Source: Ferruginibacter sp. | GTDB taxonomy: Bacteria; Bacteroidota; Bacteroidia; Chitinophagales; Chitinophagaceae | Length of the DNA: 64,000 bases | NCBI GenBank assembly: GCA_025963635.1 | Contig: JAOQAK010000018.1 | Coordinates: forward strand, 1 to 64,000 | Direction: 5' to 3' | In this document: positions 52,642 through 60,641 of the stretch, piece by piece | Position numbering within the stretch: position 1 is the first letter of the stretch | Layout: each line of letters begins with the position of its first letter | The notes under the pieces: model-generated | Told to the model about the DNA's origin: nothing | What the model saw: only the letters and a program-made list of their open reading frames with translations | Database searches by the model: none | Made by a program: the position numbers and the translations under genes

Positions 52642-53171
52642 TTAGATATCGCCTGTCTGTTTTTCCAGCACGATAAATTGGAGCGCTTGTTTCGGGATGC
52701 CAAATGAAGGACTACTGGGGAACGGAATGGTTTCACCCGTAGCGTGGTAGCCATGCCGTTTATACCATTCAATTAACTCAGCCCGTGCATCAATTACTGT
52801 CATGGTTATTACTGTGCAGCTCATTTGTATTGCATAATTTTCTGCTGCACGAAGAAGTTGTTTTCCAATACCGCGGGATTGTATTTCAGGTGACACGGTA
52901 AGCATACCCAGGTACAATTGTGTCTCGTATTGTTGCAGGTACACACATCCTATCATTCTGCCTGCTTCATTGTTGGCCACCAATATCACTGCGCCCTTTT
53001 TTGCAAAATCAATTCAATGGCTTTCGTGTCGGTGCGAATTCCGTCCAATAAGTCCGCTTCCGTTGTCCATCCTTTTTTTGAACTTTCTCCGCGGTAGGCA
53101 CTGTTAACCAGTTGTACAAGTTCTTCTATATCATTATCTGCCAGTTTTGAAATATGCAAGCTTGGTGCCAT
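52642..53171 (-). pseudogene. GNAT acetyltransferase interrupted by a homopolymer frameshift
   Basis: The 5' frame (ATG 53171, MAPSLHISKLADNDIEELVQ) runs to a TGA at 52986-52988 after LILQKRAQ. The 3' frame continues from VILVANNEAGRMIGCVYLQQ through SPEIQSRGIGKQLLRAAE, the acetyl-CoA-binding Q/RxxGxG/A motif, to 52642. Adding one A to the A6 run (T6 at 52997-53002 on the plus strand) restores one reading frame of about 176 residues (QKKGAVILV). It is therefore a broken gene, a sequencing error or, less likely, a programmed shift. An in-frame ATG at 53195 lies upstream. Confidence 0.8.
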
Positions 53172-53229
53172 AATTTTAATTGTTGCTCTTTGCAAAAAAT
53201 CAATTGGGTCACTTTAAAACATTGGTTCC

Positions 53230-53778
53230 TTACGCCAGTCTTGAATATACCGCCGTATCCTTGAAAATGCCATTGAAGAAAAAGTTTTCCCTGAAATAAG
53301 CATCCCGGGTAAAGCCGGTGCCGGTCAGCAGGCAGGCAGAAGCCGTGTTTTGGGGATTAATATGTGCCTCGATACTATGCAGGTTAAGTGAATTAAACCC
53401 GGTTTCTATCACTTTCACCAATGCTTCCTTCATAATCCCTCTATTCCAGAAACCTGGATGTAGCATGTAGCCGATCTCAGCACGATAATGTTCTTTTATG
53501 AGCCGCCAGTATCCGATCGTACCAATTAAGGTAGATGGATCTTCGCTGGTGCAAATGGCCCAGGTGATACCATCGCCGGCGTTCAGTGATTGTATAATCC
53601 GGTTAATGAAGGCCTCTGCATCTGTAATACTTGCGGCTCTTTCTTTATCAATATACATCATAACCTGCTCGTTGCTGCGAAGTTGGAAAACTTCATGTGC
53701 ATCTCTTTTATTCACCGGCCGCAACAACAGGCGGGTAGTTTCTATTTGCAGGATGGGGGAAAAATCGGGTTGTAACAT
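53230..53778 (-). CDS. RimJ/RimL-type GNAT acetyltransferase
   Basis: A 182-residue acetyltransferase. The N-terminal TTRLLLRPVNKRDAHEVFQL, the central EHYRAEIGYMLHPGFWNRGI with the acetyl-CoA loop NRGIMKEAL, and HSIEAHINPQNTASACLL fit the RimJ/RimL group, which acetylates ribosomal protein N-termini or small amines. It lies 59 bp upstream of the frameshifted GNAT gene on the same strand, so both were probably one transcription unit. Substrate unknown. Confidence 0.92.
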   Translation of the reverse strand: MLQPDFSPILQIETTRLLLRPVNKRDAHEVFQLRSNEQVMMYIDKERAASITDAEAFINRIIQSLNAGDGITWAICTSEDPSTLIGTIGYWRLIKEHYRAEIGYMLHPGFWNRGIMKEALVKVIETGFNSLNLHSIEAHINPQNTASACLLTGTGFTRDAYFRENFFFNGIFKDTAVYSRLA

Positions 53779-53976
53779 CTGGGTGTTTTAAAGTTGGAAA
53801 GTAGGTAATTTTTTAAAGCAATTTATGGCAGTCATCTTATCAAAGACAATAATCAACGTCAAAATTTTAGCATCCGCCTGAACTGCACCAACTTCAACAG
53901 CCGTTCAATCAACTTGCGATTGCTAACAGCCGCTTAAACAAATATTTGTTTTATATTTAATCCCAATTATGAAAGA

Positions 53977-54960
53977 ATGAATACAAATGTTTTCGATCAA
54001 TTGCACAGCGAAGGATTTATATCAGGCGATTCGTATGAAAAAATTCAATTGCAGCGCAACAAAGCGCTTGTTTCTGTTCATTGGGAGATAAAGACGCTGC
54101 TTTATCTTGGTATCCTGCTGTTTAGTGCAGGCCTGGGCACGTTGGTATATAAAAATATTGACTCAATCGGTCACCAGATTACTTTGCTTTTTATAGCACT
54201 GGTGTGTACCGGGTGTTGTTATTATTGTTTCAAAAATAAATTGCCGTTTTCTACCGGTAAAGTGGTTGCTCCCAATTCATTTTTTGATTATGTGCTGATA
54301 CTGGCCTGTTGTACTTTTCTTACTTTTATTGCATACCTGCAATTTCAATACAACCTGTTTGGCAACCGCTACGGATTGGCTATTTTTTTTCCAATGCTGC
54401 TTTTGTTTTTTTATGCCTACTATTTTGATCATGCAGGTGTTTTGAGCATGGCCATTGTTAATCTTGCCGCCTGGGTGGGTATTACGATCACACCGTTGCA
54501 GGTGTTAACTTCCAATGATTTTAATACCAGCCCGGTTATTTTTACCGGAATTGCATTGGGTATATTTTTAATGATCATCGCCTGGGCAACCAGGAAAATG
54601 AGCATAAAGGATCATTTTGAGTTTACTTATGCCAACTTTGGCACTCACATTCTTTTGATTTCCCTGCTTGCTGCACTGTTCCATTTTGAAATCCTTAATA
54701 TCATTTGGTTTTTATCATTAGTGATCAGTTCTTATTTTTTATATCGCAAGGCCGTCCTAAACAGCTCCTTTTATTTTGTACTCGTCATTGCGTTCTATGT
54801 TTATATTGGTACAAGTTATGTTGTGTTGAATTTTCTGGATCGCCTGTCAGGTTTTAATGAAGGATCTTTGTATGCGGCATTTTTTTATTTTATCATTTCG
54901 GGGATTGTACTGGCGTTGTTTTTAATCCGGTGCAATAAAAAATTAAAAGAAACATGCTAG
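53977..54960 (+). CDS. DUF2157-like polytopic membrane protein
   Basis: A 327-residue inner-membrane protein with a soluble N-terminal helix pair (about 1-38, FDQLHSEGFISGDSYEKIQ) and about nine hydrophobic segments. The N-terminal ISGDSYEKIQ plus HWEIKTLLYLGILLFSAGLG pattern fits DUF2157, a bacterial membrane family without known function. Its stop overlaps the start of the next gene (ATGCTAG), so both membrane proteins are translationally coupled and may form one complex. Confidence 0.75.
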   Translation: MNTNVFDQLHSEGFISGDSYEKIQLQRNKALVSVHWEIKTLLYLGILLFSAGLGTLVYKNIDSIGHQITLLFIALVCTGCCYYCFKNKLPFSTGKVVAPNSFFDYVLILACCTFLTFIAYLQFQYNLFGNRYGLAIFFPMLLLFFYAYYFDHAGVLSMAIVNLAAWVGITITPLQVLTSNDFNTSPVIFTGIALGIFLMIIAWATRKMSIKDHFEFTYANFGTHILLISLLAALFHFEILNIIWFLSLVISSYFLYRKAVLNSSFYFVLVIAFYVYIGTSYVVLNFLDRLSGFNEGSLYAAFFYFIISGIVLALFLIRCNKKLKETC

Positions 54961-56111
54961 CCTATAATACCGTATGGCTGAATAATTTATTTATCCAGGA
55001 ACAGGCTGCCGGCGCCTTTCATCAAACCTGTTTAAAAAAGGACGAATTGAATGGCATCAATCGCCATTTTACTGCAGGTTTTTATACGCCCAATTTCTTT
55101 ATCAGGATTGGCCTTTTTATTTTAACGACAGTGATCCTGCTTTTTTCTTTCGGCCTTTTTTCATTGGTATTCCTAGGTTCAATTGAACATGCGGTTGGCG
55201 GCATTGCGATCTTTTTTGGTTTGCTGTCTTATGCGGCATTGGAATACATCGTGCAATCTAAAAATCATTTTAAATCGGGTGTAGATGATGCATTGACCTG
55301 GATCTCGGCCATTTCATTTGCGGGCGGAATCAGTTACCTGTTTAATGCAGGCGCCCTTGCAAATTGTTGGATCATCTTTATTATTTGCGTGTATTATAGT
55401 GTACGGTTTGCAGACAGGGCGATCAGCATTGCGGGTTATATTGCATTGCTCGGTATTTTCTTTTTTGCCATCTTACCATGGGGCGTAGCCGCAAAAGCCG
55501 TTCTTCCATTTGTGCTAATGGCAGTTTCTTTTGGCTGTTTTTTTATTACAAAGCGAATGCAAGGCCTTACTAAGAACATGCTATATCAAAACTGTTTACA
55601 AACACTATCTGTTTCTGCGCTGGCCACTGTTTATTTATCGGCCAATTACTATGTGGTTAGAGAAGCAGGAAATGCCCTGTTCAACTTTGAAATTGCTGAT
55701 GAGCAGCCCTTGCCATTTGGCTGGATATTCTGGATTTTAACGCTGATTATTCCGCTTGTATATATTGCCAGGGGAATTCAAAAAAAAGATAGACTATTGA
55801 TTCGTCTCGGATTATTACTTGTGGCTGTGATCGTTTTTACGGTGCGCTATTATTATGCATTCGCAGCAGTTGAAATGATTATGGCAGTAGGGGGAATTAT
55901 CCTGATTGCCGTTTCATATGCTTTATCACGATACCTGAGAACTCCAAAACACGGCTTTACAAATTTTGATATAAATCCCCTTGCTGAAAATGGAAAAATG
56001 CAATTGGAGTCAATCATCCTCGCACAAAGCCTTTCAATACAGGCAACTCCAGAAAGTAAGGGTTTTGGCGGAGGCAGTTTTGGAGGCGGCGGCGCAAGCG
56101 GCGATTTCTAA
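54954..56111 (+). CDS. Polytopic membrane protein with Gly-rich tail (DUF4401-like)
   Basis: A 385-residue inner-membrane protein with about ten hydrophobic segments after a polar 45-residue N-terminus. It looks like DUF4401/DUF2157-partner proteins, but I am not certain of the family. The C-terminus ends GFGGGSFGGGGASGDF, a Gly/Ser tail also seen in TPM-domain membrane proteins, where it may help in membrane association. The start ATG overlaps the preceding gene by 7 bp. The two genes form an operon with no further members. Confidence 0.68.
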   Translation: MLAYNTVWLNNLFIQEQAAGAFHQTCLKKDELNGINRHFTAGFYTPNFFIRIGLFILTTVILLFSFGLFSLVFLGSIEHAVGGIAIFFGLLSYAALEYIVQSKNHFKSGVDDALTWISAISFAGGISYLFNAGALANCWIIFIICVYYSVRFADRAISIAGYIALLGIFFFAILPWGVAAKAVLPFVLMAVSFGCFFITKRMQGLTKNMLYQNCLQTLSVSALATVYLSANYYVVREAGNALFNFEIADEQPLPFGWIFWILTLIIPLVYIARGIQKKDRLLIRLGLLLVAVIVFTVRYYYAFAAVEMIMAVGGIILIAVSYALSRYLRTPKHGFTNFDINPLAENGKMQLESIILAQSLSIQATPESKGFGGGSFGGGGASGDF

Positions 56112-56177
56112 AAACGATTGGTTATCATTATTTAAAAAAACGATTGGTAAAGGCTGGGGGCGCACCGTAAACCAGTA

Positions 56178-56711
56178 TTACTTTATATATAATTTATAGG
56201 AACCTGTTATTTCAGCGGCGCCCTTTTTATCCCACACCCTAAAATTTACAACAACAGTGTTCTTCCGGGTTTTTGGATCGGTAACCTGCGCATTTAAAGT
56301 AATATAACGGGCTTCTTCCGTGGAAACACCCGTTTCATCAAATGCAGCAAACAAGTCTTCCGAGTTTGATATTTCTTTGCCGTTACTAAGTTTTATCACC
56401 TGTTTACTTCCGGGGAATACCCCGCCGCCTGTCTCATTCCAGCCTTCTTCAATAATTAAGATCATATTTACATTCTGGTTCAGGTCGACTTTGTTATCTT
56501 CCGGCACAAGATTTTCATCGTCAAACATAAGATATGCGTCACTCACTTTAAACCCATTGATCTTTAGTTGGATACCGTTTTTGATGAGGTTATTAGTGGC
56601 GGAGGCAGTTCTTACCTTCCTGGCGGGTTTCTTTCTTTGTGCAAAAACCGGCTCCCCTGCAAAAAAGAGAATGGCTAATAATAGTATGGTACTACAATTG
56701 AAAAGTTTCAT
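56178..56711 (-). CDS. Exported protein of unknown function
   Basis: A 177-residue protein with a signal peptide (MKLFNCSTILLLAILFFAG, cleavage near VFAQ), a basic stretch (RKKPARKVR) and a beta-rich domain (about 45-177) with LKINGFKVSDAYLMFDDENL and YITLNAQVTDPKTRKN. An in-frame ATG at 56729 adds six residues; the ATG at 56711 gives the better signal peptide. I recognise no family. It is convergent with the preceding membrane-protein operon. Confidence 0.72.
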   Translation of the reverse strand: MKLFNCSTILLLAILFFAGEPVFAQRKKPARKVRTASATNNLIKNGIQLKINGFKVSDAYLMFDDENLVPEDNKVDLNQNVNMILIIEEGWNETGGGVFPGSKQVIKLSNGKEISNSEDLFAAFDETGVSTEEARYITLNAQVTDPKTRKNTVVVNFRVWDKKGAAEITGSYKLYIK

Positions 56712-56900
56712 TGGCGCAATTTTATACAATTTTGAATGTACAACAATAATTTTATAAAAAGCCTGGTACCCGATTTCGTTTTATTGTTGGTTGTTTTAAA
56801 ACTATTTTGAGTCAGATTTATTGAATAACAACATGTTTTTCATTTTAATTTATTGGAGTGTGATTTGCTATACTGGCACCATTCAGTAAATATTAAATTT

Positions 56901-57632
56901 ATGACAGACGGATATGATGTGTTAGCAGCTGCAGCGCTAAAAACCTGGCAAAACAAAATGCAGCGGAAACCTTCCCTGTTGAATCACCTTTCTAAAAATA
57001 TCCAGGTAAAGATAAATGGCTGGATACCTGAAAAGATTCATAAGGCCATCACGGCTACCATCAAGCAAATGATCCGGGGCGTTTTGTTTGGAGCAAAATA
57101 TACTACCTCCGGCCCTTTATTGAACGCAGCCTTAAGAGAACGGGAAGAAGTCGTACAGAAAAAAATTGACTGGTATAGAAACACAGCAGCGATCGAAGGA
57201 GGTATAACCGGTGCAGGTGGCATCTTGCTGGGCCTCGCGGATTTCCCAATCCTGATCGGCATCAAACTAAAATTATTGTTTGATATCGCCGTGCTGTATG
57301 GTTTCGATGTAAATGATTATAAGGAAAGAATTTACCTGCTGCATATCTTCGAGCTTGCTTTTTCAAGCCAGTCACATCGCAGGATGGTTTATAATAAGAT
57401 GGTCAATTGGGAACAACAGCGGCAAAATTTGCCGGAAGATATTCACCAGTTTGACTGGAGAAATTTTCAACAGGAATATAGGGATTATCTTGATATTGCC
57501 AAAATGGCCCAGTTGATACCCGTCATCGGCGCACCCGTTGGCGTGCTGGTAAATTATCGCCTTATTAAAAAACTGGGAGAAACAGCTATGAATGCTTACC
57601 GGATGCGATTGATCAACACCGAATTATTATGA
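56901..57632 (+). CDS. EcsC-family protein
   Basis: A 243-residue protein of the EcsC family: AAIEGGITGAGGILLGLADFP, the hydrophobic ILIGIKLKLLFDIAVLYGFDV and the C-terminal LIPVIGAPVGVLVNYRLIKKLG fit it. In Bacillus EcsC is linked to an ABC transporter, but its function is unclear and no ABC genes are near. The in-frame start at 56853 adds 16 residues without features; the ATG at 56901 gives a typical start. It overlaps the RNase HI gene by 4 bp (ATGA), a sign of coupling. Confidence 0.87.
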   Translation: MTDGYDVLAAAALKTWQNKMQRKPSLLNHLSKNIQVKINGWIPEKIHKAITATIKQMIRGVLFGAKYTTSGPLLNAALREREEVVQKKIDWYRNTAAIEGGITGAGGILLGLADFPILIGIKLKLLFDIAVLYGFDVNDYKERIYLLHIFELAFSSQSHRRMVYNKMVNWEQQRQNLPEDIHQFDWRNFQQEYRDYLDIAKMAQLIPVIGAPVGVLVNYRLIKKLGETAMNAYRMRLINTELL

Positions 57633-58132
57633 AAGATCTTCTTACAGCCAGCGAAGTAATAGTGTATACGGATGGGAGTTGTCATACTCAAAAAAGAATG
57701 GGTGCATGGGTGGCAATTCTGTTATATGAGAACAGGGAAATTGTTATCCGGGGAAATGAAGCCGACACCACTCATAATCGTATGGAATTGACAGCAGTAA
57801 TAAAAGCTGTAGAATATGTATCGGCCAATTTCGGCAAGGTGCATATCCAGGTCTTCACGGATAGCCAATATGTTATGGGACTTCCTTCAAGGGCAGAAAA
57901 ATTGATGGCCGATAATTTTGTTACGAAGGATGGAAAGGAGCTTCGAAATGTTGACCTTCTCCGGCAAATGTTGATGCTTTTCAAAAACCATTCAATCCAT
58001 TTGAACAAAGTCAGGGCCCATCAGAAAAAGAATGATACAATGAACTACAATATCATAGCCGATAAAATTTCAAGAAGTTTAACAAGAACCGCGGTAAAAG
58101 AGGAGCGGTTTTTGCCTTCAGCCAAAGAGTGA
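57629..58132 (+). CDS. Ribonuclease HI-family protein
   Basis: A 167-residue RNase H fold protein, which would cut RNA in RNA-DNA hybrids. The catalytic acidic residues are in VIVYTDGSCHT (first Asp), NRMELTAVIKA (Glu), QVFTDSQYVM (second Asp) and, near the end, NIIADKISRSL (last Asp); the loop histidine is in KVRAHQKKND. The basic-protrusion region is present (RNVDLLRQMLMLFKNH). It is somewhat divergent from E. coli RnhA. It is translationally coupled to the EcsC gene, an unusual pairing. Confidence 0.86.
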   Translation: MKDLLTASEVIVYTDGSCHTQKRMGAWVAILLYENREIVIRGNEADTTHNRMELTAVIKAVEYVSANFGKVHIQVFTDSQYVMGLPSRAEKLMADNFVTKDGKELRNVDLLRQMLMLFKNHSIHLNKVRAHQKKNDTMNYNIIADKISRSLTRTAVKEERFLPSAKE

Positions 58133-58178
58133 ATTTCTGTGAATTATACAAAAGATAAACAGATTTGTGTAACAACCC

Positions 58179-58201
58179 GCTCAATGGCATTGAGCAGTTT
58201 T
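58179..58201 (+). terminator. Possible terminator after the RNase HI gene
   Basis: The stem GCTCAAT/ATTGAGC with a GGC loop is followed by AGTTTT, 47 bp after the stop codon. The T-run is short. Confidence 0.5.
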
Positions 58202-58286
58202 ACATGGCAATTTTATTTATTGTGAATATCATTAAACCTGCTGAATCTTTCAAATGATTTACCTTCGCGCCAATTTTAATTACTTT

Positions 58287-59321
58287 ATGAAAAAGCCCTT
58301 GAGAGCATCCTTTGTTACATTGATTTCTGCGATCTTATTTCTTTACTGTGCCGGTTGCAACAATGCAAAAACTGCCGAAATACTCCAGGCGACTGAAAAA
58401 ACATCACCTGGTAAAGATTCCGCAGCACCCACTCTATCCAAGATAGATACTGCTGATTACAACAAGAAAATGTTGGCCCTCAGTAATTATGATACTACCG
58501 GGAAATGGCCGGTGAAAGCTCCTTACCCCTTGCCCGGAGCATTATTGCCATACCACAGGATCGTTGCCTTTTACGGCAATTTATATTCGAAGCGGATGGG
58601 GATTTTAGGTGAATTGCCTAAAGAGCAAATGTTGAAAAAATTACAGGAAGAAGTCGCCAAATGGCAGGCTGCCGATACAACGATGCAGGTAATTCCTGCA
58701 CTGCATTATGTGGCGGTAACGGCGCAGGGAGCACCCGGAAAAGATAGCAAGCACCGGATGCGCATGCCTTTTCACCAGATAGATACCATAATGAACTGGG
58801 CAAAGCAAATTGACGCAAAGGTTTTCCTGGATATACAGGTAGGGCATAGTTCAGTTAAAGATGAAGTGCCAATGCTGGAGAAATATCTTTCATTACCCAA
58901 TGTTCATTTAGGTATCGATCCCGAATTTTCCTTGAAGAACGGTGAAGTACCCGGCTCAAAAATCGGCACTTTCAATGCCGGTGACATCAATGATGCAATC
59001 GACTTTTTAGTGAATATAGTTCGTAAGAACAATCTTCCGCCCAAAGTATTGGTGGTACATCGTTTTACCCAGGGTATGGTAACAGGTTATGATAAAATAA
59101 AAGTTTTGCCTGAAGTGCAGGTGGTAATGGATATGGATGGCTTTGGCGACAAGATTTTGAAAAGATCTACCTACCTGAGATACATTTATAAAGAGCCGGT
59201 TCAGTTTACCGGGTTTAAATTGTTTTATAAAAACGACAATAAAGCCAACACCAGCGGGATGTATACACCCACAGAATTATTGAAATTTACTCCAAAGCCA
59301 ATTTATATTCAATATCAGTAA
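58287..59321 (+). CDS. Lipoprotein of unknown function
   Basis: A 344-residue protein from the ATG at 58287 with a lipoprotein signal (MKKPLRASFVTLISAILFLY, lipobox YCAGC). An in-frame start at 58254 adds eleven residues and was not used. After a Thr/Ser/Ala linker the globular part (about 70-344) has alternating beta and alpha segments (MGILGELPKEQMLKKLQEEV, KVFLDIQVGHSSVKDEVPML, HLGIDPEFSLKN, KVLVVHRF) that look like a TIM barrel. I recognise no enzyme family. It lies just upstream of a polysaccharide deacetylase gene and may act in the same cell-surface process. Confidence 0.75.
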   Translation: MKKPLRASFVTLISAILFLYCAGCNNAKTAEILQATEKTSPGKDSAAPTLSKIDTADYNKKMLALSNYDTTGKWPVKAPYPLPGALLPYHRIVAFYGNLYSKRMGILGELPKEQMLKKLQEEVAKWQAADTTMQVIPALHYVAVTAQGAPGKDSKHRMRMPFHQIDTIMNWAKQIDAKVFLDIQVGHSSVKDEVPMLEKYLSLPNVHLGIDPEFSLKNGEVPGSKIGTFNAGDINDAIDFLVNIVRKNNLPPKVLVVHRFTQGMVTGYDKIKVLPEVQVVMDMDGFGDKILKRSTYLRYIYKEPVQFTGFKLFYKNDNKANTSGMYTPTELLKFTPKPIYIQYQ

Positions 59322-59362
59322 ACCGGCGATTTTTTTTGCTTATTGCAAATCCTTTTAAACCC

Positions 59363-60205
59363 ATGAAGTATACTTTAATTGCGTGCAGCAGTGTCCTGTT
59401 TTTAATGACAGGATGTTTTTCAAATTCCAGTAACGTAAAAACGGAAGCGACCGCTGCCAAACCGACAAATGAAGCAGTTGGCTCTAACAAGCCGATGGCG
59501 AGCCTTGCAGCTATTCTTGCAAAAAAGGAAGTGCCGGTTTTATGCTATCATCATATCCGCAATTTCCGTGCGGGCGAAAGTGAAAGCATGAAAAGTTATT
59601 CGGTAACACCTGCCGCTTTCGCCGAGCAAATGAAAGCCCTCCATGATAGCGGTTATCAAACTATTTTACCCGACGAGTTGTATGAATACCTGGTGCACGA
59701 CGGCACTTTGCCAGCGAAGCCGATCATGCTAACTTTTGACGATACAGATGCAGAACAGTACACCATCGGCGCCACGGAAATGAACAAATACGGTTTCAAA
59801 GGGGTATACTTTATAATGACCATCTCTATCAACCGGCCCCGCTATATGAGCAAGGAACAAATTAAAAATTTGTCTGACAGCGGCCATGCTATTGAAGAAC
59901 ACACGTGGGATCATCATATGGTGACCAAATACAAAGGGGCAGATTGGGATAGCCAGCTCGTTATCCCTAAGACCAAATTGGAAGCTATCACAGGTAAACC
60001 TATAAAATACTTTGCCTATCCTTTTGGTTTATGGAACCAGGCCGCCATTCCCGAAATAAAAAGCCGTGGCTACCAGCTCGCATTTATCCTGTCTACAAAA
60101 CGAGATTCTACAGAACCACTGTACACCATCCGGCGCATGATTGTACCGGGTACATGGTCAACTCCCGGAACATTAAAAGCAATAAAATCCACTTTTAATA
60201 AGTAG
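59363..60205 (+). CDS. Polysaccharide deacetylase (NodB-like) lipoprotein
   Basis: The ATG at 59363 gives a lipoprotein signal with lipobox FLMTGC (an in-frame start at 59336 adds nine residues). The 280-residue product has a NodB-homology domain (about 60-270) with motif 1 IMLTFDDTDAEQ (the catalytic and metal aspartates; the usual TFDDG reads TFDDTD), motif 2 IEEHTWDHH with two zinc histidines, and motif 3 YFAYPFGLWN. Such enzymes remove acetyl groups from surface glycans or chitin-like polymers. It is 41 bp after the lipoprotein gene on the same strand, so the two may form an operon. Confidence 0.88.
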   Translation: MKYTLIACSSVLFLMTGCFSNSSNVKTEATAAKPTNEAVGSNKPMASLAAILAKKEVPVLCYHHIRNFRAGESESMKSYSVTPAAFAEQMKALHDSGYQTILPDELYEYLVHDGTLPAKPIMLTFDDTDAEQYTIGATEMNKYGFKGVYFIMTISINRPRYMSKEQIKNLSDSGHAIEEHTWDHHMVTKYKGADWDSQLVIPKTKLEAITGKPIKYFAYPFGLWNQAAIPEIKSRGYQLAFILSTKRDSTEPLYTIRRMIVPGTWSTPGTLKAIKSTFNK

Positions 60206-60239
60206 GTTGCGCTTTGCGATTTCATAGAACGGCCGTTGT

Positions 60240-60620
60240 TCACCATTCACGGTAGCAGGATAACAATAGCTCAGTCTCGCGGTAGTCATTGCGCAAACAA
60301 ATATTCGTATCAGCATCGTATCCCATCTTGTTTTTATAGCTGATAACAGGTTCAGTAAGCTTTTTTCATGTTGCCTGCATAAAATCGATGCCCATTCGAT
60401 GATCGGTTCCATCGCAGCAATGTGCATGGGCATCAGGTTTATCTGCAAATTCTCCAAGATAAAATTTGGGTGCGCCTTTTTGATATTCCCGTTGATAGTT
60501 CGTCAGGTCCGCAAAATTTCACTTCTTCTTTTTGACATCCAGCAATACTCGAATGGCTCACGTTGTTGCTTCCACTTTTCGGATTCTTCAATTCAGTGGA
60601 AACTATAATTTCATTATATT
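60240..60620 (-). pseudogene. Decayed gene of unknown family
   Basis: Three minus-strand frames carry consecutive protein-like stretches: NEIIVSTELKNPKSGSNN and SIAGCQKEEVK, then NFADLTNYQREYQKGAPKFY, LGEFADKPDAHAHCCDGTDH and RMGIDFMQAT, then KLTEPVISYKNKMGYDADTN and ICLRNDYRETELLLSCYREW with a stop at 60240. At least two frameshifts are needed to join them, and no start codon or full N-terminus is visible. The family is not recognised. It lies between two intact genes on the opposite strand. Confidence 0.6.
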
Positions 60621-60641
60621 TAAATTCCAACCTGGAATAAT

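Noticed and set aside
60173..60457. Minus-strand frame of 94 codons (MENLQINLMPMHIA...).
   Set aside because: The neighbouring frames carry the more protein-like sequence of the decayed gene, so this is a frame shadow of it.
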